Below, one piece after another: positions 44,953 through 56,028 of a stretch of DNA of 64,000 bases. The notes under the pieces were generated by a model. That model had not been told where the DNA came from and searched no databases. It saw only the letters and a list, made by a program, of their open reading frames with translations. The stretch is from positions 141,961,600 to 142,025,599 of the forward strand of contig NC_089585.1 of the NCBI RefSeq assembly GCF_019320115.1, in the 5' to 3' direction. Origin of the DNA: Miscanthus floridulus. Its lineage: Eukaryota; Streptophyta; Magnoliopsida; Poales; Poaceae. The first letter of the stretch is position 1, and every line of letters begins with the position of its first letter. The position numbers and the translations under genes are program-made.

Positions 44953-47900
44953 TGTAACACCCCGGGTGTTTAAAATACTAAAACTGTCATATCATCATAT
45001 GCATTGCAAGGCATTTAGCATTTGGTAAAAACTTTGAGATGCATACACTAAAACAAGTTTATATTCATGTGGTATGTGTTGAATTGTATTGTTTGGCTCA
45101 AGTTCAAAGTTTGTTTGGATTTTGAATTTTTCGAGAAAACCCCGATTTTCAGCATTTAAATCCTACCCTGAAAATCCATTTCAAAATCTAAGCATATTTT
45201 GGGGTTGATCCCAAAAGCAAAAGTGTAGAGCTTGGCAAGTTAAGCAAAGTTTATTTTTGGAGTTTTTCAAGTTGTTTAGAAAAATTTTGAGTAATTCAAA
45301 AAGGCGTAATTCGTTAAATATCCCCTATTTGAATTTAAAAGATCATTTCAAAATCTAGACCGAATTAGAAGATGGTTATAAAAGCAAAGTTGTAGAACTT
45401 TTGATTTTGAACAACTTTTGTTTTTGGAGATTTTTTAGTTGTTATGAAAATTTGAGAGTAATGTGTGAATTTTGGCGAATGGCAATTCTGTAATTTGGAT
45501 GAACAGTGTCCACCGCCGAAGCTACATGGCCGGCGATCTTCGGTTTGCTTCCAGTCGCGTGCGTGGCCGTCTGGGCGTCGCGTTGGCGCGCTGAAGGCTT
45601 CGTCGTGGCTCCTTGCGCTTCCTTGGCCGTCCTATAAAGCTCTGGAGCCGCCGCTGTTCTTCTTTCTTCGCCCTCTGTTTTTTCCCGTCGCCGCTGCTCC
45701 ACTCCGGCGAGCCCGTGCCGTCGTTGTCATGCTCCACCGTCACTGATAAGCTAGTCCCAGCTTCGCCTAAACCTTGCGCGTCCATCTGACCCACCAATTT
45801 GGCTTGTCTTCATCGGGAACTCGAGTTTCATCGTCTTCTTCCTCGCGGCCGGTAACTCCTCCGCCGAGCGCGATTCGCCGCGGCCAGAGCTCCACGGTGC
45901 ATCTTCGTCCCTGGTTTTGGCTGATTCTGTTTCATCTCGATACTGTGGTGCTTACTACATAGTTGGTTGTTCATTTTGACCACTGCAGTCGCCGGTACAC
46001 ATCGCCGACAATGTTTTGCTCCGCCGTGATCACCGTGATCGTCGTCACGCCTCTCCGTTGCTTCTCCGACCTCGCTCCTTGCTTCAACGCGTTCGGGGTG
46101 AGCTGCTGGTGCTTCCTGAGCCATTCGTTTAAGCTTTACAGGTCTCACATCGCCGGCGTAGTGCAGCAGCGCCGTCGTGGCCGCCATGGTCGACGTAGTG
46201 CTCGGTTCAGTCCGTAATTGGTCGCGTTAGTGCCATAAATCGATGCGCCTAGACTTGGTGATCATTTTGGTACGTTGGTCGTCGCCGGTAATCTCACCGT
46301 CGGCGAGAAATCGCCGGTCAGAACCGTCGCTGCCGTGGTCAACGTCGGAGGTTGAAGATGACATGTGGGACCCGGGTGTCAGTGACTCAGCGTTCTAAGT
46401 GGATTTTCTATTTTTCAGAATTAAATGAATAGTGCTGTAATTTGTTATTTTTGTGTAGAATTATTTAGAGCTCCAAAAATTATGAAAATTTTTGTGTGAA
46501 TTCTCTATGATGTATATTATATAACAAAAATTTGAAATATTGATTTCCAGTATTTTTGGGGTATGATAAAAATTGCTCAATTAATTAATAAATGACTTTC
46601 CATGATTTTTCTAGGCTTATTTACTTGTCCAAAAATTATGAAATTTGTTTTGCCACTTAGTTATCATGTAATGAACATTTACTAAAATTTTGAGCTCAAT
46701 TAGAATAAGTTGATTTATTTCATAATTTTAATTAAATAATTAATTCATAAAAGCAAATGGTAACCTTTAGTGATTTAGGTTTTGTTTGTAATTTTGGATT
46801 GAGTGATGACCTTGGTTCATTAGTTGATAATGATCCTTGGCAGTTGATGTATGTGTTACGAAAAATATTTAGTTTGTTTGACTTGCAACTATACCGCGAA
46901 GGAAAGTTGTATTCAAATTATTAATTTTTCATCCATCATCGAGCATCATGTTTCGTAATTCCGCATCATGTTAAACAGGGCATTGTTATTACGTGTAGTG
47001 AACGAAGGTGAACACGCGGTAGTTAATCAAGCTGTTGAGGAGCTTAATCCGTCTGTTGAGGTCGGATCGAATACTTGTGTAACGTCGCAGGAGTCGGACT
47101 TTTCCGTCAACGAAGGCAAGCCCCGGATGCATACAACCCTACCTTGTGTTTTACAAATTAATTTTGCTTTTGCTTTCTGTTACTGCATTAAGTGATTAGG
47201 AGTTAAGTAAGAGCCTAATTGGTGCATTACCATCCTTGTTATTCCATATTTACCATATTACCAGTTTTTAAACTCGTATATGCCTAGTTTTGCTTAGCTA
47301 TGCGTAGAACGATGAAAGTCGGGTGATTACCTGCCACCTGCAAGTTTTAAATGGAACATTGGTTAATTATGTTAGCATGTGATATGGGAATGTGGAGTAA
47401 TAAATCTAGACCGGGCGGACTCGGGGTGTGTGAGCCACAAGACATGGAGGTCTTATGAGCGGGTTCTTTCCGCCTGTGTCGATTAAGACACGTCCGTTGT
47501 TGAATTGCATGAGGTGAGAATTTGTAGTACTAACCACATACTCCGGTAAGCCTGAACTTGGCGATTCTATTACGAGAATGGCTACTCGCGCACTGGGAGT
47601 GGAGAGATGGTGGGAATAGCGTGTACCCACGTGGCCATGGGCTGGAGTGGTGGAGTACTGTGTTCTCGGGTGGCGCGGACCCGTTCTTGTTTTAGAGGAT
47701 TCGAGGGTAGGTTGGTATATGTAGGTTGGGGACCTGCATATGTCGTGTGGTCGGGAATCCCCAGCTGGGTTTAATCGGTTCGAATCGTCGTTGCTCCTCG
47801 GTTATGGAGACTCAACTCACTGTTCATCATCGTAGTATTAATAACTAGAACTTGAGAATGGTTGATGAAGGTGTTGGATATGAAGTTTCATGATCTCATT

Positions 47901-48453
47901 ACGGATCGTGTCATCTTTGTATATGATTTTATGAAGTTTCAATTGTTGAAATAAAGAATTTTGTTAAAGAGTTTTTACGCAAAATAACTTTGATTATTGC
48001 TAAAACCATACCTTGAATCCCTGAACCTGCATTCCTGAGTTCTATCAGTTTTATTTCGGTTAAGTCTTGTTGAGTACTTTTGTACTCAGGGTTCGTTGAC
48101 CCCTTGTTGCAGGTGAGCCTCATGAGCAGATCTGTTTTGGATCGTGCTGCATGACAGTTGTACCTTGTGATGACGATGAGAAGTAAATGTGTGGCCCTTG
48201 GGCAGGGCAATCTCCTTGTGTGTTTTGTATTATATTATAATGCCACTCCACTACTACTATGGTTTGTATTAATTATCGAACTTAGTTTGTAAGGTTTGAA
48301 ACAACTGGTTTGTAAACTATGTTATCGTAAGACTTCCGTTGTTTTTACTCTGGTGTAGATATTTGAATAAATGTTGTAATACTGCAATGACTCTGTAACG
48401 TGATCCTGCTCGAAAATCGTGGATGATTCGGGGTTCCCCGAGGACACCCGACA
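44953..48453 (+). mobile_element. Tekay-like solo LTR (about 3.5 kb) inside element E
   Basis: It starts TGTAACACCCCGGGTG and ends GAGGACACCCGACA, with no coding domains inside. It shares landmarks with element A's LTR, such as CATGGAGGTCTTATG, a GTACTCAGGGTT segment near 48085 and a G/C-rich centre. No matching 5 bp duplication is evident (left TAGCT, right GTCTT). It probably arose by LTR-LTR recombination followed by, or together with, rearrangement. Confidence 0.7.
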
Positions 48454-49111
48454 GTCTTTTTTAAGTTAATGGAAACATATGCATAAATGTCAAAGGTCGT
48501 CGGACAGTGACAGGTGTATGTGGGCCCTATAACTTAGGAGGTTCTGCCACATAGCTTCGCGAGCTTGTTGGCGATGGTCTGATCCAGAGCAAGGACATTG
48601 CTGAATGGAGGGTTCCGGGCGAGCATCGGGTCCCTGCTCCAGGTCCTGGTCTCACCTCTTCATGAACTCCTAGAAACGGTTCGGCACTTGGGGAATGAAC
48701 TGGGACAAAGAATGACCGTCGTCTGCTGGAGTCCGGAGAACACATCACTCAAAAGACTTCTTCAAGACAGACGACTTCAAGGCCACACGACAAAAAAAAC
48801 CCGGACAAAGCTATATCCGAGCTCTTTTCGACAAAGAACTCGGGTATATGCTCGGGAGCCCTTCGACGAAGAATCAAGGCGATTTCAAGAAAAGACCCTT
48901 AAGCTCCTTGTGCCAAACAGCAAGAGGCTCAGGGGCTACATCCAAATGGGAGTACTTTTTTCTTCAAAAAGGTACACACCACGTGAAGATCTCACGAAGT
49001 GCTACACGGTTTCGCTCAAGAAAGCACTCGGACGACGCTTGTTCCTGCTCGACAAGACTTGAAGGAACAAGACGAGGCTTCCAGAACTCAACCATGAAGT
49101 GCTCGAGGGCA
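48454..49111 (+). other. Second, partial copy of element E 3' sequences
   Basis: 48530-48750 is similar in its right half to 40508-40620 (last exon of the antisense gene) but diverges at left. 48750-49110 matches 44044-44420 including the polypurine-like tract. The junction between the two parts at about 48750 skips about 3.4 kb relative to element E. Confidence 0.75.
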
Positions 49112-49507
49112 TGTCGGTGCGGGACCCACGGGATACCCCGCAAGGAAGGAAGAAGATCTAGTCTAACTAGGATTCTTTCCCTGTAATCTCAGTAATAGTA
49201 TTATTCTGTAATCCTACTAGGAACTCTCATTGTAAACTGACTAGGATTCTGACCTCCTGACTATATAAAGGAGGGCAGGGATCCTAGGGAGTTCAGATAA
49301 CAATTGTACGACACAACACTTTACGATCAATCCAACGCAAAGGCTAACGTCGACTGGACGTAGGGCTATTACTCGATCAAAGATCGAGGGTCCGAACTAG
49401 GATAAATCGACTCTCTTGCGTTTACCGTCGAGTTCTGCATACGCTGAAGCCCGAACATACTGCCTCGGGGACCCCCGTGGCAGGCTATCGGTGGTCAAAC
49501 ATCGACA
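49112..49507 (+). repeat. Element E 3' LTR
   Basis: This complete 396 bp copy ends CATCGACA and is followed by the GTTAC duplication. Confidence 0.95.
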
Positions 49508-50067
49508 GTTACCTCACTTGTGGGTAGGTTCTTGCGGCGCCAAGTGTTGATATGTGATACCTATTAGCCGCCGAGCCATCAAGTGTTGGTTGACACAACG
49601 GGGACTAGTGTGCCAGCAAGCACGTGAAACTCGAGAGAAAAATGAATTGTCTCTTGTGTATTGGATTTCTCCCGGTAATTGATTTGGCATTCATTGATTA
49701 GTTTTATCTCCCTTGACTCGAGGATATAATCTTTCTACACACTCTCTTGTATTTACTTTTGTTTACTTTCTTGTCTAGTCAAGCTCTTTAGCGTAGTTAG
49801 TCTTTGAGAGCTTGTTAGTTTAGTTATTGAGGCTCTTTAGTTAGTCTTTGAGAGCCCACTAACTTAGAGAGCAGTGACTTGGGCTTGTGTGTGCTTAGAG
49901 ATCATAGCAACTAGAATCGTTGGTGTAGGTGGCTTGCAACTCTTGTAGAGCTAGAGTAAAACTGTATTTCGCCATTTAACGTACTAACCAATTGCTCTAA
50001 TAAATTTATAGTGGATTTTTATAGACTATTCATCTCCTCTAACCATTTAACTATTTAGGACCTTTCA
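49508..50067 (+). repeat. Element F: copia-like LTR fragment, right piece
   Basis: It resumes F after element E (GTTAC at 49508-49512 is the duplication). Landmarks are GGTAGGTTCTTGCGG, AGCCGCCGAGCCATCAAGTG, ACACAACGGGGACTAG, CTTGTAGAGCTAGAG and an end at TTAGGACCTTTCA, a familiar grass LTR end of copia (probably Sirevirus) type. No internal domain is present, so it is a solo or truncated LTR. Confidence 0.55.
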
Positions 50068-52321
50068 TGAGTCCGGAGCTACGAAGGACAGGGCGACAGC
50101 ATGGGATGGCCCCGGGGGACCCGGTTGATTAGGGGCAGGGCCGATGCGATGCTTTACATACAGTACGTTGCGATGAGTGAAACACCAACATGTACTAGGC
50201 GAGCACTACATATATTAAGCAATAGCGTCATATGGTATGCCCAGGAAAACAGATTATTAATTTGCTGAAGCTATCGCTAAACTAAAAAGAACAGAGAAGA
50301 AAGCACCAATTGGATAACAAACATAAGAGATTTGTTTAAGAAAAAAGTAGGCACAAAATGCAACGATGGAGGTAAGCATTATTGGAAATTCAAAGAGAAT
50401 CAGAAAAACAAATGGAACTTCATGGAGGTACAATTTAGCAGAAGGACAGATTCAATTTGAATACACTAAACTGGAAAATATTTTTTTCAAGAAAAAAGGT
50501 GAATGTCGAACTGGACCTTGATGGTCCAGCTATCCATTTTGTCATTAAGCTACGATAATGGGTCTAATTTTTTTTTCTTTTACACATGATAGTTTTTGAC
50601 ACTGAGCCTGACACAATTTTGTGCAGGGATGGATGCTTCCCATTATCCTAGTATGTAAGAACATTAGAAGGCACTAATCAATGTGTACAGAATACGTGTT
50701 TGCCACTGAATCAAAACATTTGGAGGGAGCATACCTATGAAATTGATACTTGGTTACTTAAATCAATGTACAGAGACTAAAGGGCTTAAGTTGCTGTAAA
50801 GCATTATATCTGTAATGTATGAAGTACACAATCGCAGTGGTAACATTGGACTTACGGTGGAGGCAGATATGCACGAGGTAACTTTGGACCAACCTGCAAG
50901 TAAGAAGAATGAGTATTTACCTGTATGAGAGAACTATAAGCGTTACCAAACTCATGAATGTACGTAATGTCAGTGGACTAAGTTTTTTTTTCTGTGGAAC
51001 AAAAAAAGGCTTCAAAAGCTTGCATGATGTTTTCTCAACTCAAAATATATGACGACACTTCTTCCAAATCAATTTGCAGTGGGAGAGTAGTTTCAAGATT
51101 TGTCGGTGGTCTTTCTTTCTGAGTTAGATGATGGTCACTACATTGCCAAAAAAAAATCTATTAGCACTACCAAATAATGTGAAATATGGTCACTAAGCTT
51201 AAGCATCACTTGAGACAGAATTTTCTGAACTTAGTATATACAGTATCCATTGAAAAAGAACATTCCTTATTACAAATGAGGAAGCAAGCAAGTTGCCAAC
51301 ATGTAAATCAATCGCCTTGTGCTTATTTTTTTGTAAGGCGCAGTTTTCTCCACTGACACCTTTTAGTCTGCACTGTTTTCATGCAAGAACATATTTTAAA
51401 TGGAGGAGGGTCTGGTAAGATTATAAAAGTTAGGACATGCAGTCCTATGAAGCAATAAGCATAGGACACAACTGTATATTATCTAAAACATACATTAATA
51501 GGAGAACCACGATGCTGCAAGAATGCTAATGTCCTCGTATGCAAAAGCAGGCAAAGTTTGCTTTGTTGGAGCCATCAACCTGCACTGTAACTGCTACAAT
51601 GAAGGAAACCTATCAGATGAATAGTAGGTGTAGTATTCCAAACAGAAAATTGCCGTTTGATACAACAGTGCTTTTGGAGGCACTTTGTTTAATCCCACAG
51701 TCCATAAAAAACAATTAGGAGGCATGGGAAGAGTTATGTATTTGCGAAAAAGAAATGGGGCTTCCTTTTTATAGATTCTTTGATGTTTGGTTTGTGAGGA
51801 CAGAATTCAATCTAAAATTAAATATCCAAGATAACGCAGCCAATAGGAAAACACACAAGACTTGCTGCAAACACACCATTATTGCTACAGAACTGGTACT
51901 TTAATGGTTAAAATTGTTAATAGCAGCTTGCAAAAAGGCATGGGACCAGATCCGTGAAACTTATATAAGCAAGGATTTTAAAGTGACGTAAATCAGCAAA
52001 GACAGTATCTCATTGGTGTTATGAAACTGAGCAATATGTTCAAAGGTATGATCCTTATTTTTCCAATTGCCACTATGAAAACATACAGGCCAAACATGCC
52101 AAAACAGAAAACAAAGATGTAAAGCAGGTTACATATGAGGATCTACAAATTTCAAGAGATGGCATTTGCGAACTTCATTGAATCTAGGATATTTAGACAT
52201 GTAGGTACCAATACAAAGCAATGAGAGGTACATAAAAGGATGTAAATACACTAAGCAGGAGGTATCACAAATAAGATTGCTGCCATAATCAATCGTTATA
52301 ACACAAATAAGATCTTACATA
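50068..52321. other. A/T-rich sequence with no confirmed gene
   Basis: No transposon domain or long reading frame is present. On the minus strand some splice-like signals occur, such as CTTACTTGCAG before 50893 and a GTAAG donor after 50856, enclosing a 38 bp open segment (VGPKLPRAYLPPP). This could be intron-rich remains of a host gene. Confidence 0.35.
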
Positions 52322-52558
52322 CTCCCTCTGTCCCTAAATGTTTGTCGCCACGATTTGCGTGCCGATAACTTTGAATCGATTTATAGAAAATACGTGCAAC
52401 ATTTCTATCTACAAATAAATTTATTAAAAAAACTAGATTCAAATATCTATCCAATGATATTAATTATGTATCATAAATATTAATAAACTTTTAATATATA
52501 TTTAGTCAAAGTTGTTTCTCGGGAAGCGAAAACGACAGACATTTAGGGATGGAGGGAG
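52322..52558. mobile_element. Stowaway-like MITE (237 bp)
   Basis: Terminal inverted repeats CTCCCTCTGTCCCTAAATGT and ACATTTAGGGATGGAGGGAG, flanked by TA on both sides (52320-52321 and 52559-52560). Structure and ends are typical of Tc1/mariner-derived MITEs. Confidence 0.92.
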
Positions 52559-53097
52559 TACCTCAATAGTAAAGCTTTTTGGCATAGGTAGTTCGTAGCC
52601 TAAACATTGTTGCTCTCCTGCACGGAAGAAACAAATAGTTTTGAACCATAAAAAGTGAGGACTAAAAAGAGATTCGATCATGAAGACTAAGAAGAAGCTA
52701 TCAATTAAACCTAGGAACTTTGAAAAAGTTCTATAGAACTATATGCTGGTTTTAACCAATCCAAGGTATTAATTGCCGTATTGTATCTCGTTGACTGCAA
52801 TCATTTATCCTTTGTACTAAAGGAGATGCATCGAAGCTAAACAATATTTCTTGTAGCACATTATAAATAGTAATTTAGAGTAAGTCCTTTTCTACATGTA
52901 TAATTCAAAATATCCTAGTCAAAATAGCTAAAATCATTACTGTAATATTCATACGGAGCAGAGATAAGGATTTATGCTGCAGCACTAATAGCAAACAACT
53001 GTAGAAACCTTTGAGAGTCTGAAAAATAGGAACGCTAAATTGCAATGGACCACGAACAATTAGAGCGACTATTTGTAGATTCTACCATTGCGTTTGT
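52559..53097. other. A/T-rich sequence with one strong minus-strand splice acceptor
   Basis: The minus strand reads TTTGTTTCTTCCGTGCAG ending at 52618, a textbook acceptor, followed by a short open segment (MFRLRTTYAKKLYY) that ends at the MITE boundary. It is possible gene remains, not proven. Confidence 0.3.
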
Positions 53098-53450
53098 TTA
53101 TCTCAGAATTAATCGGAACAGAATTATGTTGAAAAAAAAACATGTGTAGGTGAGATTGAGAACCAAGAGGACCACCTGACATGGTACACATCCATAGCTG
53201 AAAGCCCCGGTACCACGATGAACTTGCACGCGCGACCCACTACACCGGCGCAGCACCCAGCGAGGGCCACCGTCACCTCGCCCTTGCGGCGCGAGGAGGG
53301 AGGGGTGTGGAGGAGGATGAGGGTGGCTGCCGCCACACCGAGGGCCGGCCACCGTCGAGATCGCCTTGCGATGTCCGCGTCGGGAGAGAGGGATCGTAGA
53401 GGAGAGAGATGAGGGGATCGTGAAGGAGAAGCCGGAGTTGAGTATTTATT
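53098..53450 (-). other. Candidate 5' end of a minus-strand gene (promoter and first exon)
   Basis: The G/C-rich block stands out from A/T-rich surroundings. On the minus strand it has an AATAAATA box near 53443-53450, a C/T-rich leader and then open sequence. The frame 53124-53336 shows a hydrophobic start (AATLILLHTPPSSRRKG) but has no ATG at its beginning; the first good ATG is internal (MDVYHVR, followed by a possible donor CAG|GTGG). TGGGCC and ACGTGG elements lie upstream at 53550-53605. Product unknown. It may be a real host gene remnant or a captured fragment. Confidence 0.3.
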
Positions 53451-54264
53451 AGTTTCGCTGGATTCTGATGAGAAGCGGGAGAAGAGAGAAGCCAGAAAAC
53501 GTAAGGAGAAGCACGAGGAGTCGATTCCAGTAAAATCCGTTACAAGAAATATGGGCCACTGAACGGCAGATCCGACGGCGGGGGCTAGTTTCTGGCGACG
53601 TGGCCAGCGCTCCTGTGCGAGAAGCTACTGATAAATTGGGAATTTTTTTTGTATTGATCGGATCATATATAGATTGCATTATTATTTATTTATTACATGA
53701 TGAACGAAGAGCACTCCTCACGGATCCGCTACGACGTCGTCTCCGGTGAGCATGACGTGACGGCGGTGGCGAAACGTCCAGCAACACTCCTGAGGACGGG
53801 CACGCCTGTCGCAGGAGGCATGTACGCACGAAGTACTCCTACGCTTCCTGGCCTCCTCCATGCATTCGATGGCGCACCGCGCGAGATCGCACTGCCCATT
53901 CACCACGGGGTTGCAGATCGTCTCGTCTTCCTCATCTGCATGCATCCAAGCAATTATTCCATCGTATCATGAAGATGAAACCATGCATACGCATGATGAA
54001 TAGTAATTCACATGTCAGATCAGACCATATTATACTGTTAAGTACAATACAAGAAGCACATAATAAGTTCTAGATGCGTACTTTCTTCGAGGTTGGAGAG
54101 GGAACAAGGCAGCATGCTCACAAGAACGACAGCAATAATGCAAAAAAAAGGCAGCACACATGGCCGCCCTTGTTGTGCTGGTCTTCATGACGAGTGCCAT
54201 TATATTATCTTAGGAGAAGAACAACACTACCGGAACAATGTCGTCTGTGTTGTTCTTCCTTTCT
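53451..54264. other. Intergenic sequence, no supported gene
   Basis: Frames at 53697-53972 on both strands lack motifs and overlap each other. Nothing else is seen. Confidence 0.35.
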
Positions 54265-54328
54265 CCTCTCTCTCTCTCTATATATATATATAGAGAGAGA
54301 TATATATATATAGAGAGAGAGAGAGAGA
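54265..54328. repeat. Palindromic compound microsatellite
   Basis: (CT)n runs into (TA)n, a GAGAGAGA block, again (TA)n and (GA)n. The whole is nearly self-complementary and could form a hairpin or cruciform. Confidence 0.92.
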
Positions 54329-55251
54329 CATGTACAAGTGTAAAATCTCCAGCTCGTTCTTAAATCTTTGATTGAGTACTGTCTCTACTCTCTATCCTAA
54401 AGGTTTTGATAATGAAGTCTGATATATCTTCTATCGCTAATACTATCCAATAGATATCTGAATATTGTATACCAACAAGGTCAACCAATCAATAAATTCT
54501 GATATTTGAGTTCGATGAGTTTTCTTTTTCTAAATTTATCGACAAGTTCAGGGGGACGCTCTGTAGAGCTACATTAACGTAGGCTTTTGAACGGAGGCAG
54601 ACGCTTTGCTCGCCGTCTCACCCGCCTCCGTTAAAAATATTGTAGTATTGTCTGATTTAGTTTTACCCATAATAATATTATACATCATATCAAATCAGTT
54701 GAATAAGACATTTATCACTAAAATTTCTTTTAGATGTGATATTTATTATTATATATTGGTCTTATATTAACCTCAACAAACCAAAATAATTGACATTTAT
54801 TAGAGAAATCTCATGTGTTCCACTCAACATTTTAACTAAAAATTGAACAAAAAAAAATTGTGATTCCTTTTTTGCATAAAGCATCATGGCGTTGGTGGTT
54901 TACTGCTTCGTATTCAGACAACATGCATGTAAATCTCAAGCACACAATTAAATTGATCTTTTGCACTCTGAGTATTTTTTACCCTGGCGTCTTGTTGAGG
55001 TGTATGTCAAATATATATACGGAGACAAGCGGATTGGTGGCGTTGCTAAACACTACAAACTCTCAATACTGCGAACTAAGATTATTATTTACCGAACTAG
55101 TATATGTGTTAATTAGATAACGAGATGTTAACCTAACGATCACTGCTTAGGCAACGCCGAGGTGGGGACAGAGTGGCATTGGCCTACAGGCGGCGACACG
55201 CGAGGGTGTCCCCTTCGCTTGCATGCTCCAGTAACTATTGTCCTATTATTT
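54329..55251. other. A/T-rich intergenic sequence with a short G/C-rich hairpin
   Basis: AACGGAGGC at 54592 pairs with GCCTCCGTT at 54628, a 9 bp stem around a 28 bp loop, in a segment resembling a dispersed repeat. No gene is seen. Confidence 0.4.
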
Positions 55252-55371
55252 TGGTCCTGTTCGTTTCGCTGAAAAATCAAGCTGAAACACTGTTCCGACT
55301 GATTTGTTGCGAGAGAAAAACACTATTTCGACTGAAAAAATACTGTTCGGGCTGATTTGTTGTTATTACTC
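55252..55371. repeat. Dispersed MITE-like grass repeat
   Basis: It holds alternating units (TCCTGTTCGTTTCGCTGAAAAA, ACACTGTTCCGACTGATTTG, AATACTGTTCGGGCTGATTTG). The pattern is familiar from grass intergenic DNA; the superfamily is uncertain. Confidence 0.5.
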
Positions 55372-56028
55372 TTGTTGAGCTTATATGCTTGGCTCGATCG
55401 GTAGCAAACTGCTATAGCTGATCGATACTCGTATGAGTTACATCTAGGTAGATAATAATTATGTTATTTTCTGTTATAAAAATCATTGTTCTGTTTCCTT
55501 GGTTGTTGCTGTCGTCGATCAGCTTGTTGAAATTGGTGGTAGATTGCAGAAACATGAGAAAATATAGAACATGTCAGGTGCGGCTGTAGTTGTCAAGTGG
55601 TCACTAGATCACAACGACTATTTGGAACGACGCGTGGGCGTGAAAAAGCACAGGCGCGGAGCTAGCACGACGGCTATGGAGAGAGAGGGGCTGAAGATGG
55701 AAGAAAGGAAGAGAAAGAAAGAAGAATATATAAATGTTTTTTTTGAGAAATAAAGATATATATTTTTATTGATACAAAACTGCATGTCCCTAGAATATAT
55801 GAATTTATAGTGGCGTTTCTTTGCATCGCGAAAAGTTTTAATGACAATTAACCCCAAAAAAATAATTAAGCAATTATAGAAACGATAATGTTTTCACGCG
55901 GGCGGACGTCTGTCCGGACGCCGTGCGCCACACTCCGCCTTATCGTTTCCACCCGCGCTGCTCGCTTCCGCCTGCACGCACCGTTGAGGAACGGTGCTGG
56001 AGATCAGCCGTCCGTGGTCAGGGTCGCC
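55372..56028. other. Leader region upstream of the hAT transposase gene
   Basis: An open frame from 55888 joins the transposase frame, but its first 47 codons look non-conserved. The ATG at 56029 (MADDDD) is the likelier start. No clear 5' terminal inverted repeat of the transposon was found. Confidence 0.5.

Larger units (their letters stand above)
32583..49507 (+). mobile_element. Element E: Tat-lineage retrotransposon with an internal third LTR and rearranged 3' part
   Basis: The outer LTRs (32583-32980 and 49112-49507) differ at about 20 of 396 sites plus a 2 bp indel by hand count, near 5%, and are flanked by GTTAC duplications. Gag-pol lies on the plus strand (33426-39142) and an antisense multi-exon gene on the minus strand (40329-42400). 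A truncated LTR (44421-44746), an inverted antisense-gene 5' end, a 3.5 kb Tekay-like LTR and a second copy of the 3' region then follow before the final LTR. Without the solo LTR, E is about 13.4 kb. Confidence 0.9.

Noticed and set aside
45442..46217. Several 60-120 codon frames on both strands
   Set aside because: They are within the G/C-rich part of the Tekay-like solo LTR, overlap each other, and show no domain.
53697..53972. 91-codon plus-strand and 75-codon minus-strand frames
   Set aside because: Mutually overlapping, no motif, and no supporting splice or promoter signals.
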